Below are positions 42,755 through 50,981 of a DNA stretch of 64,000 nt, in pieces. A model generated the notes under the pieces. That model made no database searches, was not told the DNA's origin, and saw only the letters and a list, made by a program, of their open reading frames with translations. A program made the translations under genes and the position numbers. The number at the start of each line of letters is the position of its first letter. Positions within the stretch are counted from its first letter, which is position 1. Source of the stretch: VAZQ01 sp963817135 (GTDB lineage: Bacteria; Pseudomonadota; Alphaproteobacteria; Rhizobiales; Xanthobacteraceae); assembly GCA_963817135.1 (NCBI GenBank), contig CAWFNG010000022.1:1-64000 (forward strand). Direction: 5' to 3'.

Positions 42755-44293
42755 TTACTTGCGCACGCAAATCACGCGAACAATCGAGGCCTTGGCCGCG
42801 TCGATACCGGCGCGGGCGGCCACCGGAGCAATCTTCTGTTCCGCGAGAAACGCCGAGATCGTGCCGGCCGAGACCACCGTTGCGCGCGGCTGCGCACCGC
42901 CCGCGCCCACGGCAGCCACGACCGGCTCTCGCAGCTCGACCATGCCGACCACTCGTCCTTGGCCGTCGAGCACGGCCGCACCGGAAAAGCCGAGTTGCGG
43001 CGTCGGCTCCAGCAATTCTCCGCGCAGCCGTGCTGCCACCGACGAGATTGCGCCGGCGCCGCCTTGGCTCTGCGGGTCGGCGATGCCGACAAGTGTGAGC
43101 TCAGGCCCCTTCATGGGATCGCCGGAAAATGCGGCGGGCACTACATCGGCCGCTCCGTAGATACGTAAAAGCGCAAGCTCGGCAGATTTGTCTTGCGCCT
43201 GGCGATCGGCATCGCCGTAGCCGTTCACCACCAGGACATTGCAGCCGTCGGTCAGGGCGCGGTCCGTCAAAATGTGCCCTGCGGTGCTCACCACAATCCC
43301 GCTGCCGTATTCCACCTTGCGCCGCGCCGGCGTGCCCGCTTGCGCGATCGCGCTCAGCCCTGGAAACGCGGTGAATGCGCCTGCCGTTGCGACGGCCGCC
43401 GGCTCCATGATGTTTTCGGTGGCCTGATCGTAGAGCACGGTCACCCCGCGCACTTCGCCATCCTTGAAATCGGCTCGCACGTAGAACTTCTTCAGGCCCT
43501 GCATGCCGGCCAACATGAAGAAATCACCGCGCCAGAGATTGCTCTCAATTCTGCGGGTGGATGGCTCCTTCTTTTGCTGCTCGTAAATGCCGGCGAGCGT
43601 CGTACCGGGCTCGCGTATTCTGAAGGTTTCGATTTGCACCTGCCCTTGCGCCGAGGCCCAGCGACTGCCGAGCTTCCCAGCCGTGCGATTCGGGACCTGT
43701 TTGGTGGGAACGCCAAGTCGCGCACCGGTGATCGGGTCATCGAGCAGGGTCCAGCCCACTTGAACCTGCCTGGCCTTGGCAGCAGCCGCGAGCAAGGCCC
43801 GTTCCTGCGTGTTGAGCACGCCGGTTTCCTTGAATTTACGGTCCCTCTGGAATTGCTTTACCGCGGCGGTGGTCTTCTCATTGGCTTCACCGTCGATCAG
43901 CCCGTTGTAATCAGTGGTCCACGCGAGGTCGAACTGAGTGGCAACGCGTTCGGCTTGCGGCACGGAAAGCTCGGCGGCTGGCGCCGGTGGTTTTGCTGCG
44001 CGTTTGCGCACGGCGGCGGCCGCTATCCGGATCGTTGCTTCGGAGGCGGGCACCGAATTGGGCGCAGCTCCATTCTCGCGACGGCTGGCAGCCGCCCGCG
44101 CGCGCAGAATTGCGGCGCGAATGGCTGATTTGCGGAATTTGCCGGACTGTTTGCTTGGATTGCTTCCCGGCGCGCCGCTCGAAACAGTCTGATCGGTCAG
44201 GGGCCCTGCCAAGGCAGCCGTCAAGCCAGCCGTCACGGCAGCTGCCGAAGCGGTGGCAAGAATACCGGCAAGGATGATACCGAGGGCCCGCAT
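42755..44293 (-). CDS. Exported trypsin-fold protein with peptidoglycan-binding-like domain
   Basis: 512 residues. A signal peptide (MRALGIILAGILATASAAAV) is followed by an Ala/Arg-rich linker, a PGBD1-like repeat (YNGLIDGEANEKTTAAVKQFQ), and a trypsin/HtrA-like C-terminal domain (GSGIVVSTAGHILTDRALTDGC .. LGFSGAAVLDGQGRVVGMV). The Ser region (FSGAAV) is near-normal, but the position that holds the catalytic His in HtrA proteins (T-N-x-H-V) reads TDRAL. It may be a non-catalytic or altered protease. The ATG at 44293 was chosen for the signal peptide; the frame continues open upstream as antisense of moeB. Confidence 0.8.
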   Translation of the reverse strand: MRALGIILAGILATASAAAVTAGLTAALAGPLTDQTVSSGAPGSNPSKQSGKFRKSAIRAAILRARAAASRRENGAAPNSVPASEATIRIAAAAVRKRAAKPPAPAAELSVPQAERVATQFDLAWTTDYNGLIDGEANEKTTAAVKQFQRDRKFKETGVLNTQERALLAAAAKARQVQVGWTLLDDPITGARLGVPTKQVPNRTAGKLGSRWASAQGQVQIETFRIREPGTTLAGIYEQQKKEPSTRRIESNLWRGDFFMLAGMQGLKKFYVRADFKDGEVRGVTVLYDQATENIMEPAAVATAGAFTAFPGLSAIAQAGTPARRKVEYGSGIVVSTAGHILTDRALTDGCNVLVVNGYGDADRQAQDKSAELALLRIYGAADVVPAAFSGDPMKGPELTLVGIADPQSQGGAGAISSVAARLRGELLEPTPQLGFSGAAVLDGQGRVVGMVELREPVVAAVGAGGAQPRATVVSAGTISAFLAEQKIAPVAARAGIDAAKASIVRVICVRK

Positions 44294-44389
44294 GCGAACT
44301 CCTGCGCAGCAATCAAGCCCGGCAAATCTACTGCCTCGCAGGCGCGGCGCGCAATGGCGCTTGCGCGCAAGCGACGGTAAGGTTCTGCC

Positions 44390-45187
44390 GTGCTGAGCCC
44401 CGAAGAACTCGAACGTTACGCCCGCCACATTGTCCTGCGCGAGGTCGGCGGGCCCGGGCAGGCTGCCCTCAAGCGCGCGCGTGTGCTGGTAATCGGTGCC
44501 GGCGGATTGGGCTCGCCGGTTCTGCTTTACCTTGCGGCGGCGGGTGTCGGCACCCTCGGCGTCGTCGACGACGACAAGGTCGCGCTCTCGAATTTGCAGC
44601 GCCAGGTGATGCATTCGACGCGCGATGTCGGCACCGTGAAAGTCGAGAGCGCGGCGGCGGCCATTGCTGCGCTTAATCCGCACGTGAGCGTGGAGCAACA
44701 TGCCACGCGGCTGGTTGCGGAAAACGCGCTCGACCTCGTCTGGCGCTACGACATCGTGGCAGACGGATCCGACAATTTCGAAACGCGCTACCTCGTTTCC
44801 GATGCGTGTTTCTTTGCAAAAAAGCCGTTGGTCACCGCAGCGGTCGGAACATTTGACGGCTCGCTAACCACGTTACGCGCTCACGAACGGGCTCCGGGTG
44901 GCGAGCCTAACCCAACCTACCGGTGTATGTTTCCGGAGCCGCCGCCGCCTGGAACCGTTCCTGTCTGCGCCGAAGCCGGCATTCTCGGAGCGCTCACGGG
45001 CGTCCTTGGCTCGTTGATGGCGCTTGAAGTGATTCGCGAAATCGTCGGCTTCGGCGAGGGGCTGGTCGGACGGCTGCTTATTGTGGACGCCCGCTCCATG
45101 CGCTTCGAAACTTTGCAGTACGGCTGGGACCCCGCCAATCCGCTCTCGGGCGAACGGCCGACGCTGCACAGTCTAACAGCGGGATGA
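44390..45187 (+). CDS. moeB: MoeB/ThiF-type adenylyltransferase
   Basis: 265 residues. Nucleotide-binding VLVIGAGGLGSPVLLYLAAAGVG, the Arg/Asn region SNLQRQVMH and adenylation Asp in VADGSDNFETRYLV; YRCMFPEPPPPGTVPVCAEAG is the usual zinc/Cys neighbourhood. It activates the C-terminus of MoaD for molybdopterin synthesis, or ThiS-like proteins. GTG start. Convergent, back to back, with the next gene. Confidence 0.9.
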   Translation: MLSPEELERYARHIVLREVGGPGQAALKRARVLVIGAGGLGSPVLLYLAAAGVGTLGVVDDDKVALSNLQRQVMHSTRDVGTVKVESAAAAIAALNPHVSVEQHATRLVAENALDLVWRYDIVADGSDNFETRYLVSDACFFAKKPLVTAAVGTFDGSLTTLRAHERAPGGEPNPTYRCMFPEPPPPGTVPVCAEAGILGALTGVLGSLMALEVIREIVGFGEGLVGRLLIVDARSMRFETLQYGWDPANPLSGERPTLHSLTAG

Positions 45188-45538
45188 TTACTTGGTCCAG
45201 GTGGCGACCACGGTCGTCCCTTTCATCACCGACCATTTGTTATCGCCTGCGGATTGAATACGGTAGCAATTGGCTTTGGCACCTTTCCACGTCGTGCAAA
45301 AGCCCTCCTTGCTCAATTTCCAGGTGCCTTCGCTTTTCGCGCCGCCTGTGCCGACCGGCTCTCTTGTCATCTTCCCGTCGCTGGTGAACACCATTTTGTA
45401 TTTTATGTTCGTCGCCGATGCGGTGAACGGCTCTCCGGTGAAGAAGGTCGACTGGATTTCATTCGGTGCCAGCACCGCGGCAACAGCCGGAATGATTGCG
45501 GCGGCGGTGAGCATGCCCACCAGAAGCAAAGCGCGCAT
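45188..45538 (-). CDS. Small secreted protein
   Basis: 116 residues: signal peptide (MRALLLVGMLTAAAIIPAVA), then a beta-rich domain (MVFTSDGKMTREPVGTGGAK .. GTWKLSKEGFCTTWKGAKANC) similar to DUF995-type exported proteins of Rhizobiales. Two Cys may form a disulfide. Function unknown. Confidence 0.7.
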   Translation of the reverse strand: MRALLLVGMLTAAAIIPAVAAVLAPNEIQSTFFTGEPFTASATNIKYKMVFTSDGKMTREPVGTGGAKSEGTWKLSKEGFCTTWKGAKANCYRIQSAGDNKWSVMKGTTVVATWTK

Positions 45539-45604
45539 TGCGGCTCTCCTGAGATTCGATTGGGTCGATGATACAGAGAATTATGGCAAAGCGAGTGGTC
45601 GATC

Positions 45605-46606
45605 TTACAACATCGACGGCAGCACGCGATCGGGCGGACGATGTCCGTCCAAGAAAGTCCTGATATTGACGATGACCTTTTCGCCCATGTCGATGCGACC
45701 TTCTACGGTGGCCGAACCCATATGCGGCAGCAGCACGACCTTGCCCGCGCGCGCAAGCTTGACCAGCTTCGGGTTCACCGCCGGCTCGTGCTCGAACACA
45801 TCGAGCCCCGCACCGGCAATCTCCCCTGCCGAGATCAGGCGCACCAGGGCATTTTCATCGATCACCTCGCCGCGCGCCGTATTGACGATATAAGCGTGCG
45901 GACCAATGAGCTTGAGGCGGCGCGCCGAAAGGAGGTGATAAGTCGCCGGCGTATGCGGGCAATTGATGGAAATGATGTCCATCCTGGCGAGCATCTGATC
46001 GAGGCTTTCCCAATAGGTGGCGGTGAGTTCCTCCTCGATCTTGGCAGGCACGCGGCGGCGGTTGTGATAATGGATCTGCAGCCCAAAAGCGCGGGCGCGG
46101 CGCGCCACCGCCTGGCCGATGCGGCCCATGCCGATGATGCCGAGCCGCTTGCCCCAGATGCGGTGACCGAGCATCCAAGTCGGCGACCATCCGTTCCAGG
46201 CTTTTTCGTCGCTGAAGATGGCCGCCCCCTCGGCCAGACGCCGCGGCACCGCCAGGATGAGGGCCATGGTCATGTCGGCGGTATCCTCGGTGAGGACCCC
46301 GGGCGTATTCGTAACGGTAATGCCGCGGCTTAGTGCAGTCGTGACGTCGATGTGGTCGACGCCGTTGCCGTAATTTGCAATGAGCTTGAGTTTTTCCCCT
46401 GCCTTGCTGAGCACCGCGGCATCGATGCGATCGGTGACCGTCGGCACGAGGACATCGGCGACCCTGACCGTATCGGCGAGTTCGGATTGCGTCATGGGCT
46501 TATCGGCGAGGTTGAGCTGTGCGTCGAAAAGTTCGCGCATGCGCGTCTCCACGCTGTCCGGCAGCTTGCGCGTGACGACCACCTGCGGCTTCTTCCGATT
46601 TGCCAT
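45605..46606 (-). CDS. D-isomer 2-hydroxyacid dehydrogenase (glyoxylate/hydroxypyruvate reductase type)
   Basis: 333 residues. The NAD(P)-binding site is LGIIGMGRIGQAVARRARAFG; the catalytic Arg, Glu and His lie in NTARGEVIDE, EIAGAGLDVFEHEP and LLPHMGSATVEGR. GDR-type family spacing suggests a glyoxylate or hydroxypyruvate reductase, but the substrate is not certain. Confidence 0.9.
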   Translation of the reverse strand: MANRKKPQVVVTRKLPDSVETRMRELFDAQLNLADKPMTQSELADTVRVADVLVPTVTDRIDAAVLSKAGEKLKLIANYGNGVDHIDVTTALSRGITVTNTPGVLTEDTADMTMALILAVPRRLAEGAAIFSDEKAWNGWSPTWMLGHRIWGKRLGIIGMGRIGQAVARRARAFGLQIHYHNRRRVPAKIEEELTATYWESLDQMLARMDIISINCPHTPATYHLLSARRLKLIGPHAYIVNTARGEVIDENALVRLISAGEIAGAGLDVFEHEPAVNPKLVKLARAGKVVLLPHMGSATVEGRIDMGEKVIVNIRTFLDGHRPPDRVLPSML

Positions 46607-46870
46607 GATCCCGATCCGCCAGCCGATACTAATTTAGTCCGTAAGCCACTGGGCTCCTTCCGTTCAGGTCTCGTTAACCGCCCTCGCCCAAAGTCTCATT
46701 CCGCCGCTGCGGCGCGCAATGCTGCGACAGTCAGTCTCTGTAACAGATGGAGGCGGCAAGACAAGCGCCCGGGCGCAGCTTGCCGGCGCTCCTGCATGCC
46801 GATTGATCGAACGAACCTATTGAAGGACCTATCGAACGACCTATCGAACGACCTGGGGGATAGCGCAAGC

Positions 46871-47419
46871 ATGCTTTCGAGAGGCAAATCGCGGTTTGTA
46901 CGATACTGCCTGGGCGCCGTAGCGGCGGCCTTCGCCGCGGCGCTGTTGGCTGCCGGAGCGCAGGCCGGAGCCGATATCGCCGTAGGGCCTAAAAGCGGCT
47001 TGCCGGTGCCACGATTCGTTAGCCTCAAGCCGGATAGGGTCAACGTCCGCGCCGGCCCGACCCGCGACCACGAGGTAACATTCGTTTACACGCGCGCCGG
47101 TCTGCCCGTGGAGATCACTGCCGAATCCGACAATTGGCGCCGCATTCGCGATTGGGAAGGTTCCGAAGGATGGGTCTATCACTCGCTCCTTTCCGGCAAG
47201 CGCACAGCCGTCGTGCTGCCGAAGAACAAAAAAGAGCTGGTTCCCCTTTATGAAACTGACAATCCAGACGCCACGATTGTCGCGGAATTGCAGGGCGGCG
47301 TAATCGCTACCGTGAAGCGATGCACTGGCGCCTGGTGTCGGGTAACCGGAGCGAGCTTCGACGGATGGGCCGCGCAAGACAAGCTGTGGGGCGTCTATTT
47401 GAACGAAAAAGTAGAATAG
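46871..47419 (+). CDS. Secreted SH3-domain protein
   Basis: 182 residues: signal peptide (VRYCLGAVAAAFAAALLAAG), then an SH3-like domain (RVNVRAGPTRDHEVTFVYTR .. GWVYHSLLSGKR) and a second SH3-like half (IVAELQGGVIATVKRCTGAW). Such domains bind peptidoglycan in the periplasm. The ATG at 46871 is preferred; the one at 46796 follows a short tandem repeat (CCTATCGAACGA) and gives an extra 25 residues. Confidence 0.8.
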   Translation: MLSRGKSRFVRYCLGAVAAAFAAALLAAGAQAGADIAVGPKSGLPVPRFVSLKPDRVNVRAGPTRDHEVTFVYTRAGLPVEITAESDNWRRIRDWEGSEGWVYHSLLSGKRTAVVLPKNKKELVPLYETDNPDATIVAELQGGVIATVKRCTGAWCRVTGASFDGWAAQDKLWGVYLNEKVE

Positions 47420-47432
47420 CGCGGCTTAAGAA

Positions 47433-47930
47433 TTATCGCGCCTTGCGGCGCAGGCGAACGACCACGTCGATCCGTGCGACCTCGTAGCCTTCAGGCGGGG
47501 TGGGCGTCCTGCCCACCACCACGTCGGAATGCGGGATATCGACGAGGTCGTTCTCGTTTTCGATGAAGAAGTGATGATGTTGGGAAACATTCGTATCGAA
47601 ATACGTCTTCGACCCGTCCACCGCGACCTGGCGCAGCAGACCGGCGTCGGTGAACTGATGTAGCGTGTTATAGACGGTGGCAAGCGACACCGGCACCTTG
47701 GCCTTGAGCGCCTCCTCATAGAGCATCTCGGCTGTGACATGGCGGTCGCCCTTGCCGAAAAGCATCCAGCCGAGCGCCATCCGCTGGCGGGTGGGGCGCA
47801 GGCCCACTTCCCGCAGCATTGTTTTAACGTCGTGCCAGGGGCAGCCGGTCATGGCTGCGCGCGAAGAGTCCGAAACAACTGACCCGCCTGATGGTGCGGT
47901 TGCGAAAACGACTCTGTGTGGCAATGGCAT
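47433..47930 (-). CDS. irr: Fur-family iron response regulator Irr
   Basis: 165 residues. The N-terminus carries GCPWHDV, the heme regulatory motif of Bradyrhizobium-type Irr that triggers heme-dependent degradation, followed by a Fur-type winged helix (GLRPTRQRMALGWML .. VPVSLATVYNTLHQFTDAGL) and the His cluster SQHHHFF. Irr controls iron and heme genes. Divergent from fabA. An ATATGT-A-ACATAT palindrome lies 43 bases upstream. Confidence 0.93.
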   Translation of the reverse strand: MPLPHRVVFATAPSGGSVVSDSSRAAMTGCPWHDVKTMLREVGLRPTRQRMALGWMLFGKGDRHVTAEMLYEEALKAKVPVSLATVYNTLHQFTDAGLLRQVAVDGSKTYFDTNVSQHHHFFIENENDLVDIPHSDVVVGRTPTPPEGYEVARIDVVVRLRRKAR

Positions 47931-47972
47931 GGAGAACGGAAACCTCGGAGCGGCTACGCCGGAGATCGTTGC

Positions 47973-47985
47973 ATATGTAACATAT
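47973..47985. promoter_or_regulatory. Palindrome upstream of irr
   Basis: ATATGTAACATAT, 6-bp perfect arms around one base, in the irr-fabA gap. A candidate operator for irr; the regulator is unknown. Confidence 0.4.
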
Positions 47986-48170
47986 AGCCGGCATGATGCA
48001 ACCGCCAGGGCCTCGCAGGAAGGAAATCCGGCTTACCGCAATGCACGCGCGAAATTGGTTTTGCGTGCAGGAGCGCCTATTTATAGCCGGTAAGGAGTGC
48101 TATTCATTACGTATTGAGGCGCGCCGGTTCGCGAAGCAAAACCAGCGACGGCGACATTCGGAGTTCATCG

Positions 48171-48788
48171 ATGGCAGCGAAATCGGCCCTCGGGGTCGTA
48201 CAACCCGGGACAGACCAAGCGGACACGGAAACAGAGCAGACGGACAAGGGCCGGCGCACCAGCTTTGGCTACGATGACCTGTTGGCTTGTGCCAGAGGGG
48301 AACTGTTCGGCACCGGCAATCCCCAGCTGCCGTTGCCGCCAATGCTGATGTTCGATCGCATTTCCGAGATTGCGGAAGCCGGCGGAGCTTATGGCAAAGG
48401 GCTGGTGCGCGCGGTCCTCGATCTGCGTCCCGACCACTGGTTTTTCCCCTGCCATTTCAAGGGGGATCCGGTCATGCCCGGCTGCCTTGGCCTCGATGCG
48501 CTCTGGCAGCTGCTGGGGTTCTTTTTGGGCTGGCTCGGCGCTCCGGGCAGAGGCCGCGCGCTCGGACTGGGCGAACTCAAATTTTCCGGACAGGTTCTGC
48601 CGACTGTAAAGAACGTCCTCTACGGCATCGATATCAAGCGTGTTATGCGTTCCAAACTGGTGCTTGGCATTGCCGACGGCTGGCTCTCGGCAGATGGGTC
48701 CATCATTTACCGGGCAATCGACCTGAAGGTAGGCCTTTTCCGCGACCCGGCGATTTTGCAGCCGAGCGCGGGTGAACTAGTGCGGTGA
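48171..48788 (+). CDS. fabA: 3-hydroxydecanoyl-ACP dehydratase/isomerase
   Basis: 205 residues. The catalytic region is WFFPCHFKGDPVMPGCLGLDALWQ with the active His; the second subunit's Asp lies in the same block. It makes and isomerises 2-decenoyl-ACP for unsaturated fatty acids. The N-terminus is about 30 residues longer than E. coli FabA. The last codons and stop (LVR) come from the start of an intergenic repeat (48777). fabB follows. Confidence 0.94.
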   Translation: MAAKSALGVVQPGTDQADTETEQTDKGRRTSFGYDDLLACARGELFGTGNPQLPLPPMLMFDRISEIAEAGGAYGKGLVRAVLDLRPDHWFFPCHFKGDPVMPGCLGLDALWQLLGFFLGWLGAPGRGRALGLGELKFSGQVLPTVKNVLYGIDIKRVMRSKLVLGIADGWLSADGSIIYRAIDLKVGLFRDPAILQPSAGELVR

Positions 48789-48816
48789 ATTTGAAGTTCG
48801 TAGTGCCGTGAATTTC
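48777..48816. repeat. Palindromic intergenic repeat, partial copy 3
   Basis: CTAGTGCGGTGAATTTGAAGT and TTCGTA match the left arm of the repeat family; the right arm is missing or altered. The fabA stop codon lies inside it. Confidence 0.6.
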
Positions 48817-48867
48817 GGGCAGTCGCTTCTTTCGGAGGATCATGGTTAGCCAAATTGGTCGGGCGGG

Positions 48868-50092
48868 ATGTCAGTGAGGAGGGTCGCGGTCACCGGGATG
48901 GGGATTGTCTCATCCATCGGCAACAGCACCCAGGAGGTGCTGGCGAGCCTGCACGAGGCAAAATCAGGCATTTCGCGCGCCGACCAATATGCTCAGATGG
49001 GCTTCCGCTGTCAGGTGCACGGCGCACCCAACCTAAATGCCGAAGAGATGATAGATCGTCGCGCCATGCGATTTCTCGGTGGCGGGGCGGCGTGGAACCA
49101 CATCGCCATGGAGCAGGCCATTCGCGATGCCGGGCTCGAACCTTCCGATGTCTCGAATGACATGACCGGCATCATCATGGGTTCAGGCGGGCCCTCGACC
49201 CGATCCCTGGTCGAAGCCGCAGACACCGCCCGCAACAAGAGCGCCAAACGGGTCGGTCCCTTCGCGGTGCCGAAGGCGATGTCATCGACGGCGTCGGCAA
49301 CACTTGCCACCTGGTTCAAGATCAAGGGCGTCAACTATTCCATCTCGTCGGCTTGTGCGACATCCAATCATTGCATCGGCAATGCCATGGAGCTCATTCA
49401 AATGGGCAAGCAGGACATGATTTTTGCCGGCGGCTGCGAGGAACTCGACTGGACACTCTCGGTGCTGTTCGATGCGATGGGGGCGATGTCCTCGGGTTTC
49501 AATGAGAACTCCTGATAAAGCATCGCGCGCGTATGACGCCGATCGCGATGGATTCGTCATTGCGGGCGGCGCGGGCGTCGTAGTTTTGGAGGAGATGGAC
49601 CACGCCAAGGCGCGCGGTGCCCGCATCTATGCGGAGGTTGCCGGATACGGAGCCACTTCCGACGGTTTTGACATGGTTTCTCCGTCCGGCGAGGGCGCCG
49701 TTCGCTGCATGCGTATGGCGCTCAAAGAGGTTCGCGCCCCGGTCGATTACATCAACCCGCATGCCACCTCCACCCCGATCGGCGACCTCAAGGAGATTGA
49801 GGCTATCCGCGAAGTGTTCAGCGGCAAGTGCCCGCCGATTTCGGCAACTAAATCGCTAACCGGGCATTCGCTTGGCGCGGCGGGCGCGCAAGAAGCGATC
49901 TATTCCATCCTGATGATGAGGAATGGCTTCATCTGCCAAAGTGCAAACATCGAGAAGCTCGATCCGGAGTTCGACGACATGCCGATCGTGCGCGAGCGGC
50001 GCGATAACGTGAAGCTGGGCTGCGTGTTATCGAACTCCTTCGGCTTCGGTGGCACCAATGCTTCCATCGTACTCAAGCACGTCGATGTTTGA
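48868..50092 (+). pseudogene. fabB: 3-oxoacyl-ACP synthase I FabB, one-base frameshift
   Basis: Two overlapping frames give one complete FabB of about 407 residues: frame one runs to FDAMGAMSSGFNE, frame two continues TPDKASRAYDADRDGFVIAGGAG. An extra A at about 49505-49511 (AGAACTC for expected AGACTC) causes the shift. All catalytic residues are present (Cys in SISSACATSNHCIGN, His in NPHATSTPIGD, His in TGHSLGAAGAQ). The rest is intact, and a gene in the fabA-fabB-fabI operon is expected to be needed, so a sequencing error is likely. The same event occurs in rpsO. Confidence 0.85.
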
Positions 50093-50132
50093 AGTTGATG
50101 CTTTACCGGTCTAGGGCCTTCTCTCAGATGCA

Positions 50133-50978
50133 ATGCACATGTCGGAACTGATGCACGGCAAGCGCGGATTGATCATGGGGGTCGCCAATGACCATTCCAT
50201 TGCCTGGGGTATTGCGCGCACGCTCGCCGCTCACGGCGCCACGCTTGCATTTACCTATCAGGGGGAAGCGCTGGGACGGCGGGTAAAGCCGCTGGCGCAG
50301 TCGCTCGGCGCCGCGCTCGTGCTGCCCTGTGATGTCGAGCAGGTGCAATCGATCGACGCCGCGTTCGCCACGATCGCGGAAAAATGGGGCTCGCTCGATT
50401 TTCTGGTGCATGCCATCGCATTTTCCGACAAGAACGAGCTCAAGGGGCGTTATGCGGAAACCTCGCGCGAGAACTTCCTGCGCACGATGATCATTTCGTG
50501 TTTCTCGTTCACGGAAGTTGCGAAACGCGCCGCCGCGCTGATGCCGGCAGGCGGCGCGATGCTGACGCTTACCTATAACGGCGGCCAGCGCGCGATGCCC
50601 AATTACAATGTCATGGGAGTAGCCAAAGCGGCCTTGGAAGCGTCGGTCCGATATCTCGCCGTCGATTTCGGACCGTCGGCAATCCGCATCAATGCGATTT
50701 CCGCGGGACCGATCCGCACGCTTGCCGGTGCGGGAATCACCCATGCTCGCCAGATGTTCGCCTTCCAGCAGCGCCATTCCCCTTTGCGCCGGGGCGTAAC
50801 GCTCGACGAGATCGGCGGTGCCGCGCTCTATCTCCTGTCAGACTTGTCGACCGGGGTAACCGGCGACATTCACTTCGTAGATTCCGGCTACAACATCATC
50901 ACCATGCCGCATCCTTCCGCCCTCAAGAACGGGCAGGAAGCGGAAAACGGCGAGACCGCCAAAGACGCCGCGCAATAG
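50133..50978 (+). CDS. fabI: Enoyl-ACP reductase (NADH)
   Basis: 281 residues. N-terminal GVANDHSIAWGIA, AIAFSDKNEL, the catalytic Tyr and Lys in PNYNVMGVAKAALEASVRYL and SAGPIRTLAGAGI show FabI. It performs the last reduction of fatty-acid elongation. The C-terminal tail (GQEAENGETAKDAAQ) is longer than usual. Convergent with pnp. Confidence 0.95.
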   Translation: MHMSELMHGKRGLIMGVANDHSIAWGIARTLAAHGATLAFTYQGEALGRRVKPLAQSLGAALVLPCDVEQVQSIDAAFATIAEKWGSLDFLVHAIAFSDKNELKGRYAETSRENFLRTMIISCFSFTEVAKRAAALMPAGGAMLTLTYNGGQRAMPNYNVMGVAKAALEASVRYLAVDFGPSAIRINAISAGPIRTLAGAGITHARQMFAFQQRHSPLRRGVTLDEIGGAALYLLSDLSTGVTGDIHFVDSGYNIITMPHPSALKNGQEAENGETAKDAAQ

Positions 50979-50981
50979 TCG

